A DNA stretch of 64,000 bases from Streptomyces sp. SUK 48. Its GTDB lineage: Bacteria > Actinomycetota > Actinomycetes > Streptomycetales > Streptomycetaceae. Below, piece by piece: positions 1 to 8,689 of this stretch. The translations under genes and the position numbers were made by a program. The stretch covers positions 6,610,001-6,674,000 of the forward strand of contig NZ_CP045740.1 of the NCBI RefSeq assembly GCF_009650765.1, in the 5' to 3' direction. The number at the start of each line of letters is the position of its first letter. The first letter of the stretch is position 1. The notes under the pieces are model-generated. The model was not told the origin of the DNA and ran no database searches. It saw only the letters and a program-made list of their open reading frames with translations.

Positions 1-98
1 TATATGGGTTCGCTGAGGAAACGGCAGCGCCGGTAGGCTCTGAGTGCGGCCGAGGCCGCCTTGTCACCACTCGTACACCGATGAAACGAAGGACGATC

Positions 99-806
99 GT
101 GCTCATTGCCGGGTTCCCCGCCGGGGCCTGGGGGACGAACTGCTACCTCGTCGCCCCCGCCGCCGGTGAGGAGTGCGTGATCATCGACCCGGGCCACCAG
201 GCCGCCGAGGGAGTCGAGGAAGCGCTGAAGAAGCATCGGCTCAAGCCCGTCGCCGTCGTCCTCACCCACGGCCACATCGACCATGTGGCCTCGGTCGTCC
301 CCGTGTGCGGCGCCCATGACGTGCCCGCCTGGATCCACCCCGAGGACCGCTTCATGATGAGCGACCCGGAGAAGGCGCTCGGCCGCTCGATCGGCATGCC
401 CCTCATGGGCGAGCTGACCGTGGGCGAGCCCGACGACGTCCGGGAGCTGGCCGACGGCGCGAAGCTGGAGCTGGCCGGGCTGGAGTTCTCCGTCGCGCAC
501 GCGCCGGGCCATACCAAGGGGTCGGTGACCTTCCGGATGCCCGAGAGCGCGGACGTGCCGTCGGTGTTCTTCTCCGGGGATCTGCTGTTCGCCGGCTCCA
601 TCGGACGCACCGATCTGCCGGGCGGATCCATGGCGGACATGCTCGGGTCGCTGGCACGGGTGTGCCTGCCGCTCGACGACTCCACCGTGGTCCTGTCCGG
701 CCACGGCCCCCAGACGACCATCGGCCGCGAGCGCGCCACCAACCCCTATCTGCGGGACGTGGCAGCAGGCCAGGGAGCCCCCGCGGCTCCCCGACGAGGA
801 ATGTGA
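99..806 (+). CDS. MBL-fold metallo-hydrolase (glyoxalase II-like)
   Basis: The 235-residue protein has a metallo-beta-lactamase fold. The zinc motif THGHIDH is near residue 57, and further metal-ligand segments lie at [14 protein letters not shown] and LSGHGP. Such proteins usually hydrolyse thioesters such as S-lactoylglutathione or related thiol conjugates in the cytoplasm; the substrate cannot be read from sequence. I place the start at GTG 99 rather than ATG 81, because GAAGGA lies about 6 bases before the GTG and the family begins at [17 protein letters not shown] weak -10-like TAGGCT is at 34-39. hisS follows 13 bases downstream, so the two are probably co-transcribed. Confidence 0.85.
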   Translation: MLIAGFPAGAWGTNCYLVAPAAGEECVIIDPGHQAAEGVEEALKKHRLKPVAVVLTHGHIDHVASVVPVCGAHDVPAWIHPEDRFMMSDPEKALGRSIGMPLMGELTVGEPDDVRELADGAKLELAGLEFSVAHAPGHTKGSVTFRMPESADVPSVFFSGDLLFAGSIGRTDLPGGSMADMLGSLARVCLPLDDSTVVLSGHGPQTTIGRERATNPYLRDVAAGQGAPAAPRRGM

Positions 807-819
807 CAAGAGAGCTTCC

Positions 820-2082
820 GTGAGCACCTTCCAGGCCCCCAAGGGCACCTACGACCTGATCCCGCCGGACTCCGCGACGTACCTGGCGGTCCGCGAGGCG
901 ATCGCCGCCCCGCTGCGCAACTCCGGCTACGGCTACATCGAGACCCCCGGTTTTGAGAACGTCGAGCTGTTCGCGCGCGGTGTGGGCGAGTCCACCGACA
1001 TCGTCACCAAGGAGATGTACGCCTTCGAGACCAAGGGCGGCGACAAGCTCGCCCTGCGCCCCGAGGGCACGGCCTCCGTGCTGCGTGCGGCCCTGGAGGC
1101 CAACCTGCACAAGAGCGGCAACCTCCCGGTCAAGCTCTGGTACTCCGGCTCGTACTACCGCTACGAACGCCCGCAGAAGGGCCGCTACCGCCACTTCTCC
1201 CAGGTCGGTGCCGAGGCGATCGGCGCGGAGGACCCGGCGCTGGACGCCGAGCTGATCATCCTGGCCGACCAGGCGTACCGCTCGCTGGGCCTGCGGAACT
1301 TCCGCATCCTGCTCAACAGCCTGGGCGACAAGGAGTGCCGGCCGGTGTACCGGGCCGCGCTCCAGGACTTCCTGCGCGGTCTGGACCTCGACGAGGACAC
1401 GCTGCGGCGCGCCGAGATCAACCCGCTGCGCGTCCTGGACGACAAGCGCGAGTCGGTCCAGAAGCAGCTCACCGGCGCCCCGCTGCTGCGGGACTACCTG
1501 TGCGACGCCTGCAAGGCGTACCACGAGGAGGTCCGTGAGCTGATCACGGCGGCGGGCGTGGCCTTCGAGGACGATCCGAAGCTGGTCCGCGGCCTGGACT
1601 ACTACACCCGCACCACCTTCGAGTTCGTGCACGACGGCCTCGGCTCGCAGTCCGCGGTGGGCGGCGGCGGCCGCTACGACGGCCTGTCCGAGATGATCGG
1701 CGGCCCCGCGCTGCCCTCCGTCGGCTGGGCCCTCGGCGTCGACCGCACGGTCCTCGCGCTGGAGGCCGAGGGCGTGGCGCTGGACCTCCCGTCCACCACC
1801 TCCGTGTACGCCGTCCCGCTCGGCGAGGAGGCCCGCCGCTTCCTGTTCGCCAAGGTCACCGAGCTGCGCAAGGTGGGCATCGCGGCGGACTTCGCGTACG
1901 GCGGCAAGGGCCTCAAGGGCGCCATGAAGAACGCCAACCGCAGCGGCGCGCGCTACACCCTGGTTGCCGGCGAGCGCGACCTGGCCGAGGGCGTCGTCCA
2001 GCTCAAGGACATGGAGTCCGGCGAGCAGAGCGCGATCGGTGCCAACGAGATCGTGGCGGAGCTGGAGTCGCGACTCGGCTAG
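820..2082 (+). CDS. hisS: Histidyl-tRNA synthetase
   Basis: Class II aminoacyl-tRNA synthetase that charges tRNA-His with histidine in the cytoplasm. At 420 residues it has the usual bacterial length. The N-terminus [11 protein letters not shown] and the motif 2 region around residues 105-125 ([14 protein letters not shown]) are present. The histidine-specific motif [13 protein letters not shown] is near residue 258, and motif 3 (GWALGVDR) is near 303. The C-terminal anticodon-binding domain follows. The GTG start lies 13 bases after the hydrolase stop. A strong intrinsic terminator begins 20 bases after the stop codon. Confidence 0.97.
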   Translation: MSTFQAPKGTYDLIPPDSATYLAVREAIAAPLRNSGYGYIETPGFENVELFARGVGESTDIVTKEMYAFETKGGDKLALRPEGTASVLRAALEANLHKSGNLPVKLWYSGSYYRYERPQKGRYRHFSQVGAEAIGAEDPALDAELIILADQAYRSLGLRNFRILLNSLGDKECRPVYRAALQDFLRGLDLDEDTLRRAEINPLRVLDDKRESVQKQLTGAPLLRDYLCDACKAYHEEVRELITAAGVAFEDDPKLVRGLDYYTRTTFEFVHDGLGSQSAVGGGGRYDGLSEMIGGPALPSVGWALGVDRTVLALEAEGVALDLPSTTSVYAVPLGEEARRFLFAKVTELRKVGIAADFAYGGKGLKGAMKNANRSGARYTLVAGERDLAEGVVQLKDMESGEQSAIGANEIVAELESRLG

Positions 2083-2101
2083 CCGCCGACAGCGAGTGGA
2101 G

Positions 2102-2133
2102 AAAGGGCGCCGGGGACATCCCCGGCGCCCTTT
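2102..2133 (+). terminator. Intrinsic terminator after hisS
   Basis: A perfect 11-bp GC stem (2105-2115 with 2120-2130) closes a 4-base ACAT loop. It is extended by AAA/TTT pairing and followed by TTTT at 2131. This is a textbook intrinsic terminator and probably ends the hydrolase-hisS transcript. Confidence 0.9.
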
Positions 2134-2477
2134 TCGTCACGCCCCGGCAGCCCGTGCCGCCGCGCGCCCGGGGCCGCCGTCAACCCGGTGGGCGCCGATT
2201 CGTCCTGCCAGAGGATGCCGAACATCTCACCGCGCCCGGACGCCGGGATCGGGCCGGCCACCGGGGTCGCGCCTCCCTACCGCGTGCACGTACCCGTACA
2301 TTCACCGCGAATTCGCCCACGTGTGCTGTCATGGCCTTGATGGTCGGGCCGGAACCGCACGGTCCGTGACCGCCGGGCGGCCTCCTTATGCACAGCGAAC
2401 GGCGGACGGACGGACGGGTGCGGCACAATGGCCGGTGCCCGAAGATGGTCCAACTCTCAAGTGACGGAATCGGCGTG
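2134..2477. other. Intergenic stretch between hisS and the VKOR gene
   Basis: About 340 bases after the hisS terminator show no credible coding frame. A short run of CGGA repeats lies at 2401-2418. A -10-like CACAAT at 2424-2429 could serve the VKOR gene, but no convincing -35 is visible. I see nothing else here. Confidence 0.4.
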
Positions 2478-3131
2478 ATGAGCAAGACGACAGTCAACGA
2501 CGTCTCCGCGGTGTCCGGTCCCGACCGCCCCGCCGACGGCCGGACCGCGGGCGGCAGCCGCGCCTTCGCCCTGCTGCTGGTCATCACCGGCGCCGCCGGG
2601 CTGCTGGCCGCCTGGGTGATCACGCTCGACAAGTTCAAGATCCTCGAATACAAGGTCGCGGGCAAGACCTTCACCCCCGGGTGCAGCATGAACCCGGTGG
2701 TCTCCTGCGGCAGCGTGATGGAGAGCAAGCAGGCCGCCGCCTTCGGCTTCCCCAACCCGATGCTCGGCCTGGTCTGCTACGGCATCGTGATCTGCGTCGG
2801 CATGAGCCTGCTGACCCGCGCCCGCTTCCCGCGCTGGTACTGGCTGACCTTCAACTTCGGCACCCTCTTCGGCGTCTGCTTCGTCACCTGGCTCCAGTTC
2901 GAGTCCCTGTACCGGATCAACGCGCTCTGCCTGTGGTGCTCGCTGGCCTGGGTCGCCACGATCACCATGTTCTGGTACGTCACCTCGTTCAACGTCCGCC
3001 ACGCCTTCCTGCCCGCCCCGCGCTGGCTGCGCTCCTTCCTCGGCGAGTTCACCTGGGTGCTGCCGGTCACCCACTGCGGCATCATCGCCATGCTGATCCT
3101 GACCCGCTGGGGCAGCGCCCTCTGGGCCTGA
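2478..3131 (+). CDS. Vitamin K epoxide reductase (VKOR) family membrane protein
   Basis: This 217-residue integral membrane protein has about five membrane segments. The VKOR signature is intact: a loop cysteine pair at C69 and C77 (CSMNPVVSC) and the active-site pair C151-x-x-C154 (CLWC). Bacterial VKORs reoxidise a DsbA-like partner and pass electrons to quinone, so a role in disulfide formation outside the membrane is likely. No fused thioredoxin domain is present. ATG 2478 is chosen because GGAA lies 8 bases upstream; the in-frame GTG just before it is possible. It stands alone between a terminator and rarA. Confidence 0.85.
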   Translation: MSKTTVNDVSAVSGPDRPADGRTAGGSRAFALLLVITGAAGLLAAWVITLDKFKILEYKVAGKTFTPGCSMNPVVSCGSVMESKQAAAFGFPNPMLGLVCYGIVICVGMSLLTRARFPRWYWLTFNFGTLFGVCFVTWLQFESLYRINALCLWCSLAWVATITMFWYVTSFNVRHAFLPAPRWLRSFLGEFTWVLPVTHCGIIAMLILTRWGSALWA

Positions 3132-3174
3132 GACCCCGCCCGCGGCCCGGTCCCGGCACCGGGCCGCCGCCGCA

Positions 3175-3197
3175 TTGTCAGTGCCGTGACTTAGGGT
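3175..3197 (+). promoter_or_regulatory. RecA-independent (PafBC-type) DNA-damage promoter of rarA
   Basis: TTGTCAGTG at 3175-3183, an 8-base spacer, and TAGGGT at 3192-3197. This matches the mycobacterial RecA_NDp/PafBC promoter consensus TTGTCRGTG-N8-TAnnnT exactly. Six bases separate the -10 from GTG 3204, so the transcript is probably leaderless. The same arrangement occurs before priA at 37387. Confidence 0.8.
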
Positions 3198-3203
3198 TTC
3201 AGC

Positions 3204-4559
3204 GTGGAACCCGACCTCTTCACCGCCGCAGCAGAAGAACGCCAGGAGAAGGACCCGGCGGCCAGTCCCCTGGCGGTGCGCATGCGCCCGCGCACCCTCG
3301 ACGAGGTCGTGGGCCAGCAGCACCTGCTCAAGCCCGGCTCGCCCCTGCGCCGCCTGGTCGGCGAGGGCTCCGGCGGCCCCGCCGGACCGTCCTCCGTGAT
3401 CCTCTGGGGCCCTCCCGGCACCGGCAAGACCACCCTCGCGTACGTGGTCTCCAAGGCCACCAACAAGCGCTTCGTGGAGCTGTCCGCGATCACCGCGGGC
3501 GTCAAGGAAGTGCGCGCGGTCATCGACGGCGCCCGCCGGGCCACCGGCGGCTTCGGCACCGAGACCGTCCTCTTCCTGGACGAGATCCACCGCTTCAGCA
3601 AGGCCCAGCAGGACTCCCTGCTGCCCGCCGTCGAGAACCGCTGGGTGACCCTGATCGCGGCCACCACCGAGAACCCCTACTTCTCGGTGATCTCCCCGCT
3701 GCTGTCCCGCTCCCTGCTGCTCACCCTCGAACCCCTCACCGACGACGACATCCGCGGCCTGCTGCGGCGCGCCCTGGACGCCGAGCGCGGCCTGAAGGGC
3801 GCGCTCACCCTCCCCGAGGACACCGAGGAACACCTGCTGCGCATCGCGGGCGGCGACGCCCGGCGCGCCCTGACCGCCCTGGAGGCCGCCGCCGGAGCCG
3901 CCCTCGACCAGGGCGAGAGCGAGATCTCCCTCGCCACCCTGGAACAGACCGTGGACCGGGCGGCGGTCACCTACGACCGCGACGGCGACCAGCACTACGA
4001 CGTCGCCAGCGCCCTCATCAAGTCCATCCGCGGCTCCGACGTGGACGCGGCCCTGCACTACCTCGCCCGCATGATCGAGGCCGGCGAGGACCCCCGGTTC
4101 ATCGCACGGCGCCTGATGATCTCCGCCAGCGAGGACATCGGCCTGGCCGACCCGAACGCACTGCCCATCGCGGTCGCCGCCGCCCAGGCCGTCGCCATGA
4201 TCGGCTTCCCCGAGGCGGCCCTCACCCTCAGCCACGCCACCATCGCCCTCGCGCTCGCCCCCAAGTCCAACTCCGCGACGACCGCGATCGGCGCCGCCCT
4301 GGCGGACGTCCGCAAGGGCCTGGCCGGCTCGGTGCCGACGCATCTGCGCGACGGCCACTACAAGGGCGCCGCCAAACTCGGCCACGCGCAGGGATACGTG
4401 TATCCGCACGACCTGCCCGAGGGCATCGCCGAGCAGCAGTACGCCCCGGACGCGATCAAGGACCGCGAGTACTACGCGCCGACCCGGCACGGCGCCGAGG
4501 CGCGCTACGCGGACGCGGTCGACTGGACCCGCAAGCACCTCGGTCGCCGACGGTCCTGA
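3204..4559 (+). CDS. rarA: Replication-associated recombination protein A (RarA/MgsA), AAA+ ATPase
   Basis: A 451-residue AAA+ ATPase of the RarA/MgsA/WRNIP1 family, which acts at stalled or collapsed replication forks. Walker A (GPPGTGKTT) is near residue 73, Walker B (LFLDEIHRF) near 122 and sensor 1 (TTENPYF) near 155. The C-terminal tetramerisation and MgsA domain ([20 protein letters not shown]) is complete. The GTG start has no ribosome binding site but sits 6 bases after a -10 box preceded by the DNA-damage motif TTGTCAGTG, so it is probably a leaderless, damage-inducible gene. Confidence 0.93.
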   Translation: MEPDLFTAAAEERQEKDPAASPLAVRMRPRTLDEVVGQQHLLKPGSPLRRLVGEGSGGPAGPSSVILWGPPGTGKTTLAYVVSKATNKRFVELSAITAGVKEVRAVIDGARRATGGFGTETVLFLDEIHRFSKAQQDSLLPAVENRWVTLIAATTENPYFSVISPLLSRSLLLTLEPLTDDDIRGLLRRALDAERGLKGALTLPEDTEEHLLRIAGGDARRALTALEAAAGAALDQGESEISLATLEQTVDRAAVTYDRDGDQHYDVASALIKSIRGSDVDAALHYLARMIEAGEDPRFIARRLMISASEDIGLADPNALPIAVAAAQAVAMIGFPEAALTLSHATIALALAPKSNSATTAIGAALADVRKGLAGSVPTHLRDGHYKGAAKLGHAQGYVYPHDLPEGIAEQQYAPDAIKDREYYAPTRHGAEARYADAVDWTRKHLGRRRS

Positions 4560-4865
4560 GCAGCCTGTAGAATGCTCCGAAGCGCCCAGTCCCGTGCCGT
4601 CAGAGCGGGACAACGGGCCGGAGACCCTGTCCCCCCGGGGACGGACTCCAGGAGCGTCGCGCACCGTCGAACGGTGTCGCGGGCAGCCCACCACCACCCG
4701 GAGTTCCGGAGCGGTCGGTGGGCCACTCGCGTGCTGCACGTATGTGCCCAGATCAGGGAAGCGGCTGCCCAGCGGGTCCCGAGCGGACCGGCGGGTCTTC
4801 CCGGCTGCGGATGCGACCTCCCGAAACCTCTGGCAAGCCGAACACTACGAAACGAGATTGAGACA
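4560..4865 (+). promoter_or_regulatory. Long untranslated leader of rpsD
   Basis: 306 bases with no coding frame I believe lie between rarA and rpsD. A -10-like TAGAAT at 4568-4573 would place transcription near 4580 and give a leader of about 285 bases. Many bacterial r-protein S4 genes are autoregulated through structured leaders, so a regulatory RNA is plausible. I cannot assign it to a known leader class by eye. There is no clear -35 element. Confidence 0.4.
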
Positions 4866-5480
4866 GTGGCGAACCAGTCCCGCCCCAAGGTCAAGAAGTC
4901 GCGTGCCCTCGGCATCGCGCTGACCCCGAAGGCCGTCAAGTACTTCGAGGCCCGCCCCTACCCGCCGGGTGAGCACGGCCGCGGCCGCAAGCAGAACTCG
5001 GACTACAAGGTCCGTCTGCTGGAGAAGCAGCGCCTGCGCGCTCAGTACGACATCTCCGAGCGCCAGCTGGTCCGCGCCTACGACCGCGCCTCCAAGGTCC
5101 AGGGCAAGACCGGTGAGGCCCTGATCGTGGAGCTGGAGCGCCGCCTCGACGCGCTGGTCCTGCGTTCGGGTCTCGCCCGCACGATCTACCAGGCCCGCCA
5201 GATGGTCGTCCACGGCCACATCCAGGTCAACGGCCAGAAGGTCGACAAGCCGTCCTTCCGTGTCCGTCCGGACGACGTCGTGCAGGTCCGCGACCGCTCC
5301 AAGGACAAGACGCTCTTCCAGATCGCCCGTGAGGGTGGCTTCGCCGCGGACGGCGAGACCCCGCGCTACCTCCAGGTGAACCTCAAGGCCCTGGCGTTCC
5401 GCCTGGACCGTGAGCCGAACCGCAAGGAGATCCCGGTGATCTGCGACGAGCAGCTCGTCGTCGAGTACTACGCCCGCTGA
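4866..5480 (+). CDS. rpsD: 30S ribosomal protein S4 (zinc-independent form)
   Basis: This 204-residue protein is a primary 16S rRNA-binding protein of the 30S body. The S4 RNA-binding domain lies at about residues 95-160 ([20 protein letters not shown] and the following [10 protein letters not shown]). The N-terminal segment has none of the four cysteines that bind zinc in the C+ form of S4, so this is the C-minus form. I choose GTG 4866 over upstream starts because the family N-terminus is [17 protein letters not shown]. Unlike in many bacteria it is not beside rpsK, rpsM or rpoA; it is a single-gene unit with its own long leader and a strong hairpin behind it. Confidence 0.95.
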   Translation: MANQSRPKVKKSRALGIALTPKAVKYFEARPYPPGEHGRGRKQNSDYKVRLLEKQRLRAQYDISERQLVRAYDRASKVQGKTGEALIVELERRLDALVLRSGLARTIYQARQMVVHGHIQVNGQKVDKPSFRVRPDDVVQVRDRSKDKTLFQIAREGGFAADGETPRYLQVNLKALAFRLDREPNRKEIPVICDEQLVVEYYAR

Positions 5481-5511
5481 TCCCAGCCCCGGCGCAGCAC
5501 CGCACTCCGGA

Positions 5512-5551
5512 CCGCCGTCTTCCCCGTCCCGCTGGACGGGGGAGGCGGCGG
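5512..5551 (+). terminator. Hairpin between convergent rpsD and the ATPase-TPR gene
   Basis: An 18-bp stem (5512-5529 with 5534-5551, two G-U pairs) closes a CGCT loop. There is no T-tract. It lies between convergent genes and could stop transcription from both sides. Confidence 0.7.
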
Positions 5552-5581
5552 TTCCGCGTTCCCCGGGCCCGGGGAAACGTT

Positions 5582-7747
5582 CTACCTGCCCTGCCCCGCC
5601 TCGAGCCCCTCGCCGGTGCGCACCGCGTCCCACCGCCCCGCCCCGCGCGGCGCCGGTACCGAGGCCGGCGGCCGGTTCTCCGCCCGGCCCAACGCCCGGC
5701 TCACCGCCGCCTCCCGGTCCAGGCGCCCCCCGCGCCGTACGCACTCCTCGTACCGGGTGTCGCCGAGCGCACCGCGGGCGGCCGACTCGCACTGGACGTG
5801 CGGGGCGTTGTAGTGCGCCGAACCGAACAGGGGCAGACCCACCGAGGGCCACAGCCGGGCCGCCGCGCCCTGGAGCACGGCCGCCTCGGCGGGATCGCCC
5901 TCGGCCGCCGTCACCAGGGCGAGCAGTTCGAGGGTCAGCACCGAGCCGAGCAGATCGTCGAAGGCATGGGCGTTGCGCAGACACTCGGCCAGCAGCTCCC
6001 GCGCCCGCTCCGGCTCGCCCTCACGCCAGGCCGCGTACGCCAGGACGTACAGCGCGTACGACCGCGCCCAGCGCTCCCCGTGCTCCTCGCACACCCGGCG
6101 CACGTCCTCGCACAGCCGTACCGCGTCCGGCAGATCCCCCTGGAAGGCCCGCGCCATCGCCAGCTCGACGCGCCCCATGAGCACATTGCCGTTCAGCTCG
6201 CCGATCTCCCGGTAGCGCGCCAGCGCCGAGCGCAGCAGCGTTTCTGCACGCGGCAGATCGTCCGTGACCAGCGCCAGACACCCGAGGCGGTGCTCCGCGT
6301 ACGCCAGCGCCGGCGCGTCCGCCGACCGCTCCGCCAGCTCCCGGCACGCATCCAGCGTCCGCCGCGCGGGAGCGCTGTCGCCCTGGAGCACCGCCACATA
6401 GCCGAGCACCCACAGCGCCTTCAGCCGGGACCGCTCGTAGCCCGACTCCAGCGCCACGCTCCGCTCCAGCCAGCGCCGCCCCTCCGCCAGCCGCCCGCAG
6501 CCCACCCAGCAGAACCACAGCGACCCCGCCAGGTACTGCCCCAGATGCGCCTCCGCGGGCTCGCCCAGGCAGAACTCCAGCGCGGCCCGCAGACTGGGCA
6601 GCTCCACCGCCACCCGCGCGGCCACCTCCCGCTGCCGGGGCGAGAACCACTCCAGCTCGCACCAGGTCGCCAGGCCCAGGTACCAGTCCCGGTGCCGCCG
6701 CCGCAGCCGCGCCGCGTCCCCGGTCGCCTCCAGCCAGCCGGCCCCGTAGGCCCGCACGGTGTCCAGCATCCGGTAGCGCGAACCCGCCTCGGTCTCCTCG
6801 CGGGCGATCACCGACTGGGCCAGCAGCTCCGAGAGCACATCGAGGATGTCCGTGTCGGGCAGCCCGTCCCCGCTGCACACGTATTCGACCGCCTCCAGTT
6901 CGAAGGTCCCCGCGAACACCGTGAGCCGCGCCCACAGCAGCCGCTCGGACGGCGTGCACAGCTCATGGCTCCAGCCGATCGCCGTGCGCAGCGTCCGATG
7001 CCGGGGCAGCGCGTCACGGCCGCCGCCGGTCAGCAGCCGGAACCGGTCGTCCAGCCGGTCCAGCAACTGCGCGGGGGACAGGGCCCGCAGCCGCGCCGCC
7101 GCCAGCTCCAGCGCCAGCGGGATGCCGTCGAGCCGTGCGCACAGCTCCCGCACCCCGGGATCGTCGGACACCGTGATCCCCTGCTCCCGGGCCCGCTCCG
7201 TGAGCAGCCGCACCGCCTCGTCCGTGCCGAGCGGCGCCAGCGGGAACAGCCGCTCGCCCGCGAGGCCCAGCGGACGCCGGCCCACCGCCAGCACCCGCAG
7301 CCGCGGCAGCCCGCGCAGCAACCGCGCGACCAGCTCGGCGGTGGCCGCCACCAGATGCTCGAATCCGTCGAGGACCAGCAGCATCGGGCGCCCGGCCAGC
7401 TGCTCCAGCAACGTCTCTCGCGGCGTCCGGGTGGTGTGGTCGGTCAGCCCGAGGGCCCCCGCCACCTCGTACTCCACGAACTCCGGGTCGTGCGCCGAAG
7501 CCAGCTCCACCCAGCCGTGCGGCGTCTCCCAGTCCGCCACCACCCGCGCGGCCAGCCGGGACTTGCCCACCCCGCCGGCCCCGGTCACCGTCACCAGCCG
7601 GGCCGACCGCAACGCCGCGGCGAGCCCCGCGGCCTCCGCCGTACGTCCGACGAATCCGGTCAGTTCGAGGGGCGGCTCGCCGTCGGCGAAAGGTTCTGGG
7701 CACTGAGGACCTCGCATGGGACACGGAGCGTACTGAACCGTGTTCAT
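5582..7747 (-). CDS. NB-ARC-type ATPase with TPR repeats, lacking a DNA-binding domain
   Basis: A protein of about 721 residues resembling the ATPase and TPR parts of LAL/AfsR-type regulators. Walker A (VTGAGGVGKSRLA) is near residue 43. Walker B (LLVLDGFEHL), the GRRPLGL sensor segment and a GIPLALELAAARL block follow. The C-terminal half is tandem TPR-like helices. No LuxR or OmpR-type DNA-binding helix-turn-helix is visible at either end; the last 40 residues are low-complexity Pro/Arg/Gly sequence. I start at ATG 7747, with AGGAAG 12 bases upstream; ATG 7717 is an alternative. It may act by protein contact. Its target is unknown. Confidence 0.75.
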   Translation of the reverse strand: MNTVQYAPCPMRGPQCPEPFADGEPPLELTGFVGRTAEAAGLAAALRSARLVTVTGAGGVGKSRLAARVVADWETPHGWVELASAHDPEFVEYEVAGALGLTDHTTRTPRETLLEQLAGRPMLLVLDGFEHLVAATAELVARLLRGLPRLRVLAVGRRPLGLAGERLFPLAPLGTDEAVRLLTERAREQGITVSDDPGVRELCARLDGIPLALELAAARLRALSPAQLLDRLDDRFRLLTGGGRDALPRHRTLRTAIGWSHELCTPSERLLWARLTVFAGTFELEAVEYVCSGDGLPDTDILDVLSELLAQSVIAREETEAGSRYRMLDTVRAYGAGWLEATGDAARLRRRHRDWYLGLATWCELEWFSPRQREVAARVAVELPSLRAALEFCLGEPAEAHLGQYLAGSLWFCWVGCGRLAEGRRWLERSVALESGYERSRLKALWVLGYVAVLQGDSAPARRTLDACRELAERSADAPALAYAEHRLGCLALVTDDLPRAETLLRSALARYREIGELNGNVLMGRVELAMARAFQGDLPDAVRLCEDVRRVCEEHGERWARSYALYVLAYAAWREGEPERARELLAECLRNAHAFDDLLGSVLTLELLALVTAAEGDPAEAAVLQGAAARLWPSVGLPLFGSAHYNAPHVQCESAARGALGDTRYEECVRRGGRLDREAAVSRALGRAENRPPASVPAPRGAGRWDAVRTGEGLEAGQGR

Positions 7748-7878
7748 TCCGTACAATCGCTTCCTGTAACTCCACCGTTTCCGCCGGTAATCCGGTACGG
7801 AGCGTCCGCCCCGGCGCGATAGGCTCGGGACACGACTTTTCCGATGCTCAGGCACGTTTCAGGGAGCGGGTGCGCACA

Positions 7879-8325
7879 GTGTCCGGTGGCGAGGTGGCCG
7901 GAATCCTGGTGGCCGTCTTCTGGGCGATCCTGGTGTCCTTCCTCGCGGTGGCCCTCGCGAGGGTGGCCCAGACGCTCAAGGCGACCACCAAGCTCGTGGC
8001 GGACGTGACGGACCAGGCCGTCCCGCTGCTCGCGGACGCCTCCCAGGCGGTGCGCTCCGCGCAGACCCAGATCGACCGGGTCGACGCGATCGCCACCGAC
8101 GTCCAGGAGGTCACCTCCAACGCCTCCGCGCTGTCCACCACCGTCGCCTCCACCTTCGGCGGCCCGCTGGTCAAGGTCGCGGCCTTCGGCTACGGCGTCC
8201 GCAGGGCGCTCGGCGGCCGCAAGGAGGAGGACGTGCCCGGGAATTCGGCCCGGCGTACGGTGATCGTGGGCCGCACGGTCCCCGCCGCACGACGCAAGCG
8301 CAACCTCCGCGGGAAGAGGGACTGA
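7879..8325 (+). CDS. DUF948 family membrane-anchored protein
   Basis: This 148-residue protein has one N-terminal membrane segment (about residues 4-26). A long helical region with heptad character follows (residues 30-95, ATTKLVADVTDQAVPLLADA), and the tail is basic. This is the DUF948 layout. GTG 7879 is preferred to GTG 7870 because AGGGAG at 7861-7866 is then well spaced. It is followed 7 bases later by another small helical protein and then alaS, an order I recall as conserved in streptomycetes. Function is unknown; a coiled-coil scaffold on the cytoplasmic membrane is a guess. Confidence 0.8.
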   Translation: MSGGEVAGILVAVFWAILVSFLAVALARVAQTLKATTKLVADVTDQAVPLLADASQAVRSAQTQIDRVDAIATDVQEVTSNASALSTTVASTFGGPLVKVAAFGYGVRRALGGRKEEDVPGNSARRTVIVGRTVPAARRKRNLRGKRD

Positions 8326-8332
8326 CCGAGCC

Positions 8333-8689
8333 ATGTTCCGTCGAACCTTCTGGTTCGGCACCGGCGTCGCCGCCGGTGTCTGGGCCACCACCAAGGTCAA
8401 CCGCAAGCTGCGGCAGCTGACCCCCGAGAGCCTGGCCGCGACCGCGGCCAACAAGGCTCTGGAGACCGGTCAGCGCCTGAAGGACCGCGCGGTCGGCTTC
8501 GCCCTCGACGTCCGCGACAACATGGCCCAGCGGGAGGACGAGCTCCAGGAGGCCCTCGGCATCCAGGACGACGCGCTCCCGGCGCCCCGGCGGCTCACCG
8601 CCATCGAGTACACCCCGGGCACCGACCGCACCAACCCGAAGTACATCGAATCCCCGATGCACTCGTACAACCGGAATGAGGACCACTGA
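8333..8689 (+). CDS. Conserved small actinobacterial protein (DUF6167-like)
   Basis: A 118-residue protein starting [18 protein letters not shown]. It has a short hydrophobic N-terminal segment, a basic stretch, then an amphipathic helical middle and a tail rich in Pro and Asn. It resembles the DUF6167 family that precedes alaS in streptomycetes. Its stop codon overlaps the alaS start (TGATG), which indicates translational coupling. With the DUF948 protein before it, it probably forms a membrane-linked pair of unknown role. Confidence 0.75.
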   Translation: MFRRTFWFGTGVAAGVWATTKVNRKLRQLTPESLAATAANKALETGQRLKDRAVGFALDVRDNMAQREDELQEALGIQDDALPAPRRLTAIEYTPGTDRTNPKYIESPMHSYNRNEDH

